A DNA stretch of 33,513 bases from CAYGZA01 sp964354135 (GTDB lineage: Bacteria > Planctomycetota > Planctomycetia > Pirellulales > Thermoguttaceae). The stretch covers positions 1-33,513 of the forward strand of contig CAYGZA010000026.1 of NCBI GenBank assembly GCA_964354135.1. The letters are read 5' to 3'. The position numbers and the translations under genes are program-made. Below are positions 1 to 8,700 of this stretch, piece by piece (the stretch's first letter is position 1; the number at the start of each line of letters is the position of its first letter). The notes below the pieces were generated by a model, which saw nothing but the letters and a program-made list of their open reading frames with translations, did not search any database and was not told the DNA's origin.

Positions 1-3000
1 CGGCCGCGTCGGTGATCCCCGATCCCGCCGCCGTCAACGTCAGGAGGTAGTTGGTCGTGGTTGCCCCCACCAACGTGCCCGTCAGGCCGGTCAGGTTGCC
101 CAACGTCCAATGGATGTTGTCCGTGGTCGTGAGCGTCTGGCTGCCGGTGAGCAGGTTGCTGCCGCCGTTGCGAGTGAACGTGAGGTCGGCCAGATCGAAT
201 CCGTAGACCGCCTCGGTGAAGACGATCTGAATCTCGGAGACCGCGCTCGTCCGCGGATCAGGCGTTACGTTGACGATGTCGGCCTCGGGCGGCGTGGTGT
301 CGAGCACAAAGTGCCGCACCTCGTCCGCCCCGCCGTTCAGGGCGTTGCCCGCGGCGTCGGTAATCGTGGTTCCCTTCAACGTCACGCTGTACTGGCCTTG
401 CTCCGGAAGCGCCGAGGTGAACGAGACGGTCAATGTGTTGGTGCCCCAACCAGCAATCCTATTGGGCACGATCGCGCCGCCGGACGGCTTGGTCAAGGTC
501 ACGTCCGCATTGATGCCATACACCGCGTTGCTGAACACGAAGGTAAGCACCGGCGTGGTGTCGGCGGTGATTTGGTCATCCGGCGTCCCGGTGTCCTCGT
601 CCAGGGCGTAGGTTGTGAGGGTCGGCGGAACGGCGTCCGGATCGAGCTCGTCAGCCCCAATGTCGACTCGGCCGCCTATGAGTCGCGGCTGGCCGTCGAT
701 GTCCACTTGCCCACTGTAATCGCCCGCGGGGTCGCCGGCGTCGATGCACGGGGAAGTGCGCCGCAGGTGGAGATTCCCATAATCGTCGTTGCCGCCCACG
801 CCCCAACCGTCGCCGCCGTCGTTGGGGTTGCGGACGAAGATTGGGTCGGTGTCGATGTTGCCCGAAAGCCAGTTGAGCGTGGCGCCCGATTCGGTCCGGA
901 TGCGAGCCGTGCCGCCTTGAACGTCTGAGAAGCTGACGTCGAGGACCGACGTTCCGTTAACGTAGATCTCCTTGTCGATCCTCGCGGTGTTGGCGTAGAA
1001 AATGGAGTTTGTGACCGTTGCCGTCGAACTATCGGAGACCATCATCCCGCCTGCGTACTGACTTGCGACGTTGCCAACAAGAGTGCAATTGGCGAGCGTG
1101 ACCGTACACTGGCCGTGGAACGACAGCCCGCCGCTCATGCCTCCGGAGTTGCCGACGAGCAGGTCGTCGGCGATGTTGGCAGTGCAAGACCAGAAGTTGA
1201 TTCCGCCGCCGAACGACCCTGCCGAGTTCCCCCGAAGGGTGTTTCGCGTCAGGGTCACCGAAGTGTTGTGGTAACTTTGGATCGCTCCGCCGACACCCCC
1301 GGCCGTGTTGCTCTCAAGGGTGTTGTTGACCAGCACGAGCGAGGGTGCATCAGCGACGGCGACCCCGCCGCCATCGCAGGTCGCCCTATTCCCGGCGAAA
1401 ACGGACTCGCGCACATCAACTGAAGAACCTGTGGCGTAAAGCCCGCCGCCGTAGTAGTCCGCGCTGTTGGTGGTGAAAACGCAGTTGCTGACCGTAATCG
1501 TGGAACCGGTGGCAAAGAGCCCGCCGCCGCAATCCGCCTTGCCGTTGAGGAAGGTGAGGCCGCGGACCTCGATGTTTGAGAGGTTCTCCAACCGCAGGCA
1601 CGAGCCCGCCAAGTTGCCGTCGATAGTGGTGATGTCCGCACCGGCGCCTTCCAGAAGCGCAACATCGTCACTCGAATTCAGGGCCGCGTTCTCGACATAG
1701 GTGCCGGGCGCGACGTGGATCGCGGCGATGTCGGCATAGCGGTCGATGATGTCCTGAATGTGCCGCACGGGGGTCTGCGGCGACAGGCCGTCGTTGTCGT
1801 CGTCGCCCGCCGCCCAGCCCGCTTCGGCGAGATCGTCGTTGACGTAGTAGTCGCGGCGTTCGGAGCCGACCGGGGCATACTCGGCCACGACGGTCGCGTC
1901 GGCGGTGAACGTGAACTCGATGTTGTCGTCGTGAGTCAGAATATGACCCTGACCATCGTTCCAGCCGATGAAGTTGTGGCCCGGCATCGAGGGCGCTTTT
2001 AGTATCACCGGATCGCCGATCGGCACCGAGTAGTTGTAGTCCGCGTAGTTGGCGCAATTGCCGTCGATCCAGTACCAGATCTGATTCCCCAGCGGATCGA
2101 AATAGGGCCCCGGCGGATCCATGTTGACGGTGAGCAGGCCCATGTCAGCCATGCGGAAGTCCCTCTTGGAGGCGTCGATAGCCGAGGGATCGTTAAGCGA
2201 GGTGACGCGTACTCGGTAGTGGCGGCCGTTGGGGAGGCCCGAGACGTCCCATGAGAAGGAGCGGGCGTCGCACGGCAGGGTTTCTGCGCCGGGGATGATT
2301 TGCCACGTTTGACCGCTGTCGGCGGAGTACTCCAGCTTAACCTTGTCGCCTGCGGCAAAGCCCGTCCCGCCGGCGTTCCAGCGGACGAGCATCGGCTTGT
2401 CCCTCGCCACAACCTCGCAGTTGACGGGCGAGAGCATCTGCAAATGCCGCCCGCTGGGCGCCGGCAGCAGTCGCAGCGCGGGATCTCCCAGCAGCGCCAC
2501 GTTGAACCGATCGCTGACGCGTTGCCCGGCCCACCCTAGACTGTCCCAGGCCGCGGCCTCGCCCAACGTCGCCGGCCGATCCCCCAACATCCGCTGGTAG
2601 ATGGCCATGGGATAGGGTGTGTCCCACATGTCCATGGCGCGCACCCCTCCCAAGTACGCGATGGCCCCGCCGTGCGGGTTCCGAAGCAAGGCCTCGGCCA
2701 GGCCGGGCTCCGCTAGGTCGAACGCCGCCGTGCTGCAAGAAATGGCCACGAAGATGCTTGGCCGGGTGGCGTTGGTGAGCAGCCCGGCGTTGTACGCGTA
2801 GAGGTCGGCGGTCTCTCCGCACCACCTGCCGGGTTCGCCGTGACCGTGCAGGAGGACGTTCTCATAGCCCGAGTTCAGGCGTTCCATGATGTGGTCGTAG
2901 CTGAGGTCGTAGTCCCCGCACTGGTTGGTATCCCAACGGGTGAACGTGCATTCGAAGTCGTCCACCTGGGCCATCTGGCCCACCGGCTGGACCATTTGCC

Positions 3001-5668
3001 AATACTGCGACCGCAGCAACTGCTCGCTGCGGCTGATGAGCTCGTGGTCCTGCTGGTCGGGGGCCCGGGCGGTACCGGTCTCGTAGGCAGGACCCCCACT
3101 GCCTGCCAGCAGCAAGGTGCGGGAGTAGCCTTCCGGGTCGGCATCCTCGTAGGTTGTGACCTTGGCAATGTAGTCCTCGACCTGCTGCCCGGGGGGCTCA
3201 GGCTGCTGGGCGGTGCGGACGGGGATTCGGCCGACCATCACCTGGGGTCTCAGGTCGATATCCTGGTCCCCCGCGTCGGCGTAGACGCCATTGGCGTTGG
3301 AATCCCAAGTGCCCGACAGGGCCCCATAGTACATGTCGCCCGGGCCGTTTTCGTTGGCATCGCCGCTGAGCATCCGCACCGGCACTGCGGTCTCGTCTCC
3401 CCCCAGACACACCCATCGCGTGCCGTGGTGCTCGTAGTAGTCCTTGATACAGTTGCGAACGGCCGTCTGGTCGTCCCTTGTCCCGTCGGGGCGGGTGCCG
3501 TCGTAGTTGGAGGCAATCCATTCCACGGTGACCAGTTGCCCCGGTCTGCCCTGCGAGGTGCGGCGATCGACCAGCGGCTGGAAGGACGCCGCGAGGGCAT
3601 TGTTGGTGATAAGCAGATACTCGGCATCGACAGTACCAGAGCACGTCGGAACGATCAGCGAGAACTCCGACGTGTTGCCGGCTGTGTCGGTCGCTGTAGT
3701 AGTTATGCCGCCTTGCCGCACCGGCACATCGTAGGTAAAGTCTCCCGCCGCATCGGCCGTGATCGAACCCAAGTACGCCCGTGCGTCACCGCAGCCGTAG
3801 AGGTCGTTCGTTTGAAAGAACTCGACCGTCGCCCCGGCGGCGGTCTGGCCGACAATGCGAAGGGAACCTGCGGCTGCGCCTGGTCCCCGGCACAGTTGCG
3901 GATAGTTGAGCACGCCGTTGGGGCCAGTGTCTTGGTCGCCGGGATCGTTGGGCGTAAAGCCGTTGTTGCCGAGATCTATGCCGATGCCGAGGTTCCCGTA
4001 GATTACGTTGCGGCTGATGGTGACGTGCTCGCTGGTGCCGATGACGGCAACCCCGGCCGAGTGGTTGAAGGCGATTCGATTGCCCTGGCCTGCCGCAGAA
4101 CCGCCGATCGTGTTGTGGGATGCGCCGTCCAACACGTAGACCCCCATGCGGCCGTTCCCCAGGGGGGCGTCTCCGGCGGCGTTGGTACCGATGTAATTGC
4201 CCTGGATAATGTTGTCGTCTGCGGTTGATCCTTGGATCGAAATCCCATCCCACCGGCTTCCGCAGACAACGTTTCCGGCTCCGGCAGCCTCCCCGCCGAT
4301 CCGGTTCCCGGGGGCGGAATAGACGTATACTCCGTGGTTCCCATTGCCAACAGCGACCGTGCCGGCAGCGTTCGTGCCGATGCGATTCCCCTCGATGGTG
4401 TTGGCCGTGGATTGCTGATCCACGATGCAGACTCCGCTGCTGCCGTTCGCGGAAATGAGATTCCCCTCGCCAGGGAGAATGCCGCCAATGGAATTGCCCG
4501 ATGCACCTTCCAGGAGGTAGACCCCCATGCGGCCGTTCCCCAGGGGGGCGTCTCCGGCGGCGTTGGTACCGATGTAATTGCCCTGGATAATGTTGTCGTC
4601 TGCGGTTGATCCTTGGATCGAAATCCCATCCCACCGGCTTCCGCAGACAACGTTTCCGGCTCCGGCAGCCTCCCCGCCGATCCGGTTCCCGGGGGCGGAA
4701 TAGACGTATACTCCGTGGTTCCCATTGCCAACAGCGACCGTGCCGGCAGCGTTCGTGCCGATGAAGTTCCCTTGAATCAGATTGCCAGTCGTCGTGTTTC
4801 CCCAGAGCCTCACGCCGTCCCAACCATTTCCCGAGATTACGTTTCGGGCCCCGGGCTCCGGCCCACCGATCGTCACCCCTTGGCATGTTGACTCAAGGCT
4901 AATGCCAGCGGCTTGGTTGCCCAAGGCCGTACTGCCGTCGGCCCCGAGCCCGACATAGTTGCCCTGAACCGTGACGTCGATCGCGCCGATCAACTGGATG
5001 CCGCAATACCCGTTGCCGGCGATGACGTTGCCCTCGTGTGGGCCGGAACCGCCGATGACCGTGCCGTGGGTGATACCGCCGACCCACACACCACTGCCGA
5101 GATTGCCTGTCCCGATGGTATCCATTCCCGTCAGGTCGGTTCCGATGTAGCAGCCGAAGACGTGGTTCCGGTCCGCCGCGGATCCGTTGCCGTAGATATG
5201 CACCCCCGCCCAGCCGTTTTGAATCACCAGGTGGCGTACGCTATTGTCGGAAGAACTTATGGAGAGGGCGTCGAACGACTGGCAACGGAGCACGATGTCG
5301 GGCAGGCCATCGCCATTAACGTCGCCGTCGATCGTCGTGCCGCCGCTGGAATCGGACAGGGCGGGCAGGGCGGTCTCGACTTCGATGACGCTCCCCGCAG
5401 CGAGACTGAAGCGAATCTCGTCGGGACCGGCGGTCGCGTTGGCCAGGCCGATCGCCTCCCGCAGCGACCCTGAGCCACTGTCGGAAACGGTCAGGACGTG
5501 AAAAGTACTCAGCAACAGCCTCGACTCCAACAGCTCGAAGCCGTGGCGTCGCAGCCGGGAACGTAAAGCGTTGCTGCGGTAGTACCCCTGGGATTTGGCT
5601 TGGCGGGTTTGTGGCGACTTCCACGAGGACCGGGGCCGCTTGTACCGGTGGGCACTTCGGGCGTTCAT
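1..5668 (-). CDS. LEPR-XLL surface protein with gingipain-type C25 peptidase and beta-helices (partial, runs off left edge)
   Basis: A single open minus-strand frame gives 1,889 residues and continues past base 1. The ATG at 5668 follows an AGGGGGA ribosome-binding site. Residues 45-54 read ELLESRLLLS, a variant of the planctomycete LEPR-XLL export motif, followed by a GSGSLREAI motif. Residues about 100-580 are right-handed beta-helix repeats (GNxIGTNAAGT type). Residues about 678-1047 are a peptidase C25 domain: LLHGHGEPG gives the catalytic His943 and FVAISCSTAAFD gives Cys978, a spacing of 35 against about 33 in gingipain RgpB. Then come a fibronectin-like domain (about 1077-1173), an InlB-type repeat containing FIGWNDG (about 1187-1264), a second beta-helix (about 1271-1590), a choice-of-anchor-Q-like SPCIDAGD...DIGADE segment and Ig-like domains to the edge. 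Predicted to be exported, an adhesin or degradative cysteine protease. Substrate specificity cannot be read. It lies 77 bp downstream of the giant gene on the same strand. Confidence 0.88.
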   Translation of the reverse strand, partial: MNARSAHRYKRPRSSWKSPQTRQAKSQGYYRSNALRSRLRRHGFELLESRLLLSTFHVLTVSDSGSGSLREAIGLANATAGPDEIRFSLAAGSVIEVETALPALSDSSGGTTIDGDVNGDGLPDIVLRCQSFDALSISSSDNSVRHLVIQNGWAGVHIYGNGSAADRNHVFGCYIGTDLTGMDTIGTGNLGSGVWVGGITHGTVIGGSGPHEGNVIAGNGYCGIQLIGAIDVTVQGNYVGLGADGSTALGNQAAGISLESTCQGVTIGGPEPGARNVISGNGWDGVRLWGNTTTGNLIQGNFIGTNAAGTVAVGNGNHGVYVYSAPGNRIGGEAAGAGNVVCGSRWDGISIQGSTADDNIIQGNYIGTNAAGDAPLGNGRMGVYLLEGASGNSIGGILPGEGNLISANGSSGVCIVDQQSTANTIEGNRIGTNAAGTVAVGNGNHGVYVYSAPGNRIGGEAAGAGNVVCGSRWDGISIQGSTADDNIIQGNYIGTNAAGDAPLGNGRMGVYVLDGASHNTIGGSAAGQGNRIAFNHSAGVAVIGTSEHVTISRNVIYGNLGIGIDLGNNGFTPNDPGDQDTGPNGVLNYPQLCRGPGAAAGSLRIVGQTAAGATVEFFQTNDLYGCGDARAYLGSITADAAGDFTYDVPVRQGGITTTATDTAGNTSEFSLIVPTCSGTVDAEYLLITNNALAASFQPLVDRRTSQGRPGQLVTVEWIASNYDGTRPDGTRDDQTAVRNCIKDYYEHHGTRWVCLGGDETAVPVRMLSGDANENGPGDMYYGALSGTWDSNANGVYADAGDQDIDLRPQVMVGRIPVRTAQQPEPPGQQVEDYIAKVTTYEDADPEGYSRTLLLAGSGGPAYETGTARAPDQQDHELISRSEQLLRSQYWQMVQPVGQMAQVDDFECTFTRWDTNQCGDYDLSYDHIMERLNSGYENVLLHGHGEPGRWCGETADLYAYNAGLLTNATRPSIFVAISCSTAAFDLAEPGLAEALLRNPHGGAIAYLGGVRAMDMWDTPYPMAIYQRMLGDRPATLGEAAAWDSLGWAGQRVSDRFNVALLGDPALRLLPAPSGRHLQMLSPVNCEVVARDKPMLVRWNAGGTGFAAGDKVKLEYSADSGQTWQIIPGAETLPCDARSFSWDVSGLPNGRHYRVRVTSLNDPSAIDASKRDFRMADMGLLTVNMDPPGPYFDPLGNQIWYWIDGNCANYADYNYSVPIGDPVILKAPSMPGHNFIGWNDGQGHILTHDDNIEFTFTADATVVAEYAPVGSERRDYYVNDDLAEAGWAAGDDDNDGLSPQTPVRHIQDIIDRYADIAAIHVAPGTYVENAALNSSDDVALLEGAGADITTIDGNLAGSCLRLENLSNIEVRGLTFLNGKADCGGGLFATGSTITVSNCVFTTNSADYYGGGLYATGSSVDVRESVFAGNRATCDGGGVAVADAPSLVLVNNTLESNTAGGVGGAIQSYHNTSVTLTRNTLRGNSAGSFGGGINFWSCTANIADDLLVGNSGGMSGGLSFHGQCTVTLANCTLVGNVASQYAGGMMVSDSSTATVTNSIFYANTARIDKEIYVNGTSVLDVSFSDVQGGTARIRTESGATLNWLSGNIDTDPIFVRNPNDGGDGWGVGGNDDYGNLHLRRTSPCIDAGDPAGDYSGQVDIDGQPRLIGGRVDIGADELDPDAVPPTLTTYALDEDTGTPDDQITADTTPVLTFVFSNAVYGINADVTLTKPSGGAIVPNRIAGWGTNTLTVSFTSALPEQGQYSVTLKGTTITDAAGNALNGGADEVRHFVLDTTPPEADIVNVTPDPRTSAVSEIQIVFTEAVYGFDLADLTFTRNGGSNLLTGSQTLTTTDNIHWTLGNLTGLTGTLVGATTTNYLLTLTAAGSGITDAA
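4136..4382 (-). repeat. Direct repeat copy 1 inside the beta-helix
   Basis: By eye this 247-bp block is identical to 4517-4763. The offset is 381 bp, exactly 127 codons, so the duplication keeps the reading frame and adds beta-helix coils of the GNLIGTNAAGTVAVGNGNHG type. Base-for-base identity including third codon positions points to a recent duplication or gene conversion within the gene. Confidence 0.93.
4517..4763 (-). repeat. Direct repeat copy 2 inside the beta-helix
   Basis: Partner of 4136-4382. The 134 bp between the two copies (4383-4516) encode further beta-helix coils of diverged sequence. Beyond 4763 the coils are recognisably related at protein level but not at DNA level, so this pair is much younger than the rest of the array. 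Confidence 0.93.
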
Positions 5669-5721
5669 CGCGGCGTCCCCCTAATAGAGTTAGACCGTGC
5701 CTCACGAAGGTGGATTCCCGT

Positions 5722-5749
5722 AGTGTACTCGGGCAGTACCGAATGTCAA
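5722..5749 (-). promoter_or_regulatory. Candidate sigma70-type promoter for the C25 gene
   Basis: On the minus strand, TTGACA (5744-5749) is followed after 16 bases by TACACT (5722-5727), about 54 bases before the ATG at 5668. The -35 box is a perfect match and overlaps the TGA stop of the upstream giant gene; the -10 box matches four of six. This would let the C25 gene be transcribed separately from the giant gene, although read-through is also possible. Confidence 0.4.
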
Positions 5750-8700
5750 CAGACTTGCGCTATGTCCTGGCTGCGGATCCGCCCCCCGAAGACGGCCGCC
5801 AAGCCGCCGCCGTCAAGCTCTCCCGCCGTGAAGCCCGCCGCGAGCAAATCGACCGTCTGGTCGAGCACCACACGGTACGTGTTGCCCGACACATGGTCGA
5901 CGCGGTCGATCGGCACCGGTCCGATCGGGAGGACAAGGAGGCCGGCGGTTCCGTCGGCGACGAAGGCCATGTTGCCGTAGATTTCCAGGCCGTAGGCAAG
6001 TCCGGACGTATCGTAGGAGGTGTACGTCGGCGCGGCGAGGTCGGTCAGGTCGATCACCGTCATGCCGACGTTGTAGTCGGCGACAAAGGCCAGCGTGCCG
6101 ACGACCTCGACGCGGCCCAACTTCGTCCAGGGGCGGCCGCCGAGCTGGCTCCCCTCGGGCGCCTGTTGCTGGTTGACCGTCACCTTCGGGGCGCCGAGCG
6201 TCAGATAGAGGATCTGCCCGTCGGCCAGGGCCGACTGGGTGGTCGTCGAAACGCCGAACGTAGCGCCGATCTGGAAATGGGTCGCGCTCTCGGGCACGAG
6301 CGTTGCGTAGACCTGATACGGCCCGAGTTGGGTGAGAGGCTGATTCGCAGCCCCTGGACCGCGGAACTGGGGGTCGTTGGCGAAGCCGCCAATCATCAAC
6401 GCCGTTGCGCCGGTGCCCACCCCCAGGACCGGATCGACCAGCCCCTGGCCCGTCAGGTTCGCGAAAAGCACCATGTCGTAGCCGACGTAATCGTGATCGT
6501 AGCCCGCAGGTCCGACGTCGACGCGGAGCAAGAGGGCCTTGGCGTTGTCCGGGCCTTTCTGCCACACATCCCCCGTAAACAGTTCGGTGGCGCTGACGTT
6601 CAAGAGTCCGAACGCCTCCGCCCCGCCCAGCAGCCCGACAATGTTGGGCGTCTGCGGCGAGCCGCTGAGGAATGGGAGGAATGGATTGGCGCCGGTCGGG
6701 CCGGGGACCGGTGTCGACTGAGAGTCTCTTAACGTCCCCAGGAAGCTGTCCGTGTTGTCGCCCAGGATGAAGCGTCCGCGGCCACCGCCCCCTCCTCCTC
6801 CGCCGCCCGAAGTGTTGACGATCGTCTGCGTATTGGATTCGATGAACGAGGCAACGAGCTTGACGGTGCCGCCGGCGCCGCCGCCCCCGCCCCCGCCGGC
6901 CCCGCCCGCACCTCCGGGGCCACTCGGACCCCCGGCGCCTCCGCGGCCGATGCCGCCGCCATCGCTGACAGGCCAGGGATACGCGATGCCAAAAGTACCT
7001 GGGCCGCCGGGCGAGTCCGACGTAATGACGGTCCCTGGCAGACCGGCCTGCCGGAGTGTGGCTGTGCCGCCGCGAGCGGAGAACGTCGCCGAGGGAACGA
7101 CAATCTGGCCCATGGCAGTGAGACTGAAGGCCCCGCCGCCTCCTGCCGCCACGCCGGCATTGGCGAAGCCGGCGCCGCCCGGTACACCGGGCTGACCGAC
7201 GATGCCGGCGTTGCCTCGACGGCCCACGGTGCCCGACGAGCCGCTTGTCCCGCTCGCACTGACGGCGTACGTCAATCCGGGGTTGCTATACCCGCCGTTT
7301 CCGTTTGCACCGGAGTTCGTCCACGAGCGCCCCGAACCGCCGCTGCCGCCCGTACCGCCGGTCCCGCCCAAGCCCCCGCCGGGACCGGGCGTAACGCCGC
7401 TTGCCGAGGCGTCCACCGTGGTCCCTTCGCCGACAAAGATGATGTCGTTGCCGACCACGACCGAAAGCGGTCTATTGCCGAGGACCGTGATCCTCGTGTT
7501 GCTCGGGATCACCAGGTCCCCATGGACGTAGATCGTCGCGATCTCGGCGTCCGGGTCCGGGTCGGTCGTGAACGGCGTGCCAAAAAACCGGTCCGCGTGG
7601 CCGTCGCCGTCGCCGAAGATCATCGGCGGCGAGGTGGTGGTGTAGATGGTGACGGTGTACGACCCGCCCCGCGCGGTCGGCAGGGTCGGCGTCCGCTCTT
7701 TGAACAACGAGAAGCCCTCGGCCACCGAGTCGACCACCACCGGGCCGAAGTTGGTGCTGTACGTGGCCTGGTTGGTGCGGCTGGGGTCTTCCGGCCAGGT
7801 CGCGTAAACGCGGTAGCTCCCCGGCGCCAGTTCGGTGAACCTGTAGTAGGCCGCGAGGGCGCTCACGTCCAGGCCGGAGAGGATCCGGTAATCGCCCTCA
7901 AAGGCCCCGGGATGGGCCGATCCCGTCCAGTTAGGGACTGTTTCGCTATAGCTGGGAGCGAGAGCGGAGTTGTTGATGATGGTCTGCCCCAGCAGGGGAT
8001 CGATGCTGGCGATCTGGTTGTCGGCCAGAAGCAGCCGCTCCAGCCGCTTGAGCTCGACCAGCGGCCCAATGTCGTCGATGGCCTGGTTGGCCAGACTCAG
8101 CGTGCGGAGGCCCTCCAGCCCCGAGAGCGGACTCAGGTCCGAGAGCGTTGGCACGGAAGGCGCGCCGTCGATGCTGAGGAACTCCAAGTCCGTAAGGTCC
8201 GCCAGCGGTCCGAGCTGGGCGACCCAGTTCCAATCGAGGCTCAGACCCCGCAGCGCGTGCAGGAGCGTCAGCGGGGCAAGGTCATCCACCTGGTTGCCAT
8301 CCAGGGCCAAATACTCGAGGTGCCCCAGCCCGAGCGGCGAGCCCACGTCCTCCAGCCGCGTCGAAGTCTTCTTCTCCAGGGGTGCGATGCTGGCGAACGC
8401 ATTATGCGTCAGGTTCAGGCTGCGGAGGTTGATCGCGTTTTCCAGCCCTTCAAGGGACGGGACGCCGCGGTTCGAGACGTCCAGGTGCTCCAGGCTCGCC
8501 AGTTCGCCGGCTAGGATCGGTCCGGTCAGATGAGGCTGGCCGTCGTAGCGCCGCGTGATGGGAATGCCCAGGACTTGGGCCAGCACCAGCCGAAGGCTGG
8601 GGTCGGCGATCTCGATCGGCCGGTTGAGCTGGGCCGTGATGAACTCGCCGGTCGACTCGTTTGCCGGCGGGTTCACCAGGGGCCGGTCGTTGTCGAAGTC

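Noticed and set aside
2840..4228. Plus-strand open frame of about 462 codons opposite the C25 domain
   Set aside because: The minus strand encodes the peptidase with its catalytic motifs; the plus-strand translation resembles no family.
4136..4763. CRISPR-like direct repeats
   Set aside because: Only two long copies, in frame inside a coding region, with no short regular spacers or cas genes.
3786..4886. Minus-strand alternative frame with Arg-rich repeats
   Set aside because: It is a shifted frame of the duplicated beta-helix coils; its repetition simply mirrors the DNA duplication.
5669..5745. Giant gene and C25 gene as one continuous reading frame
   Set aside because: The C25 gene has its own ATG, ribosome-binding site and LEPR-type export motif, so it is a separate gene.
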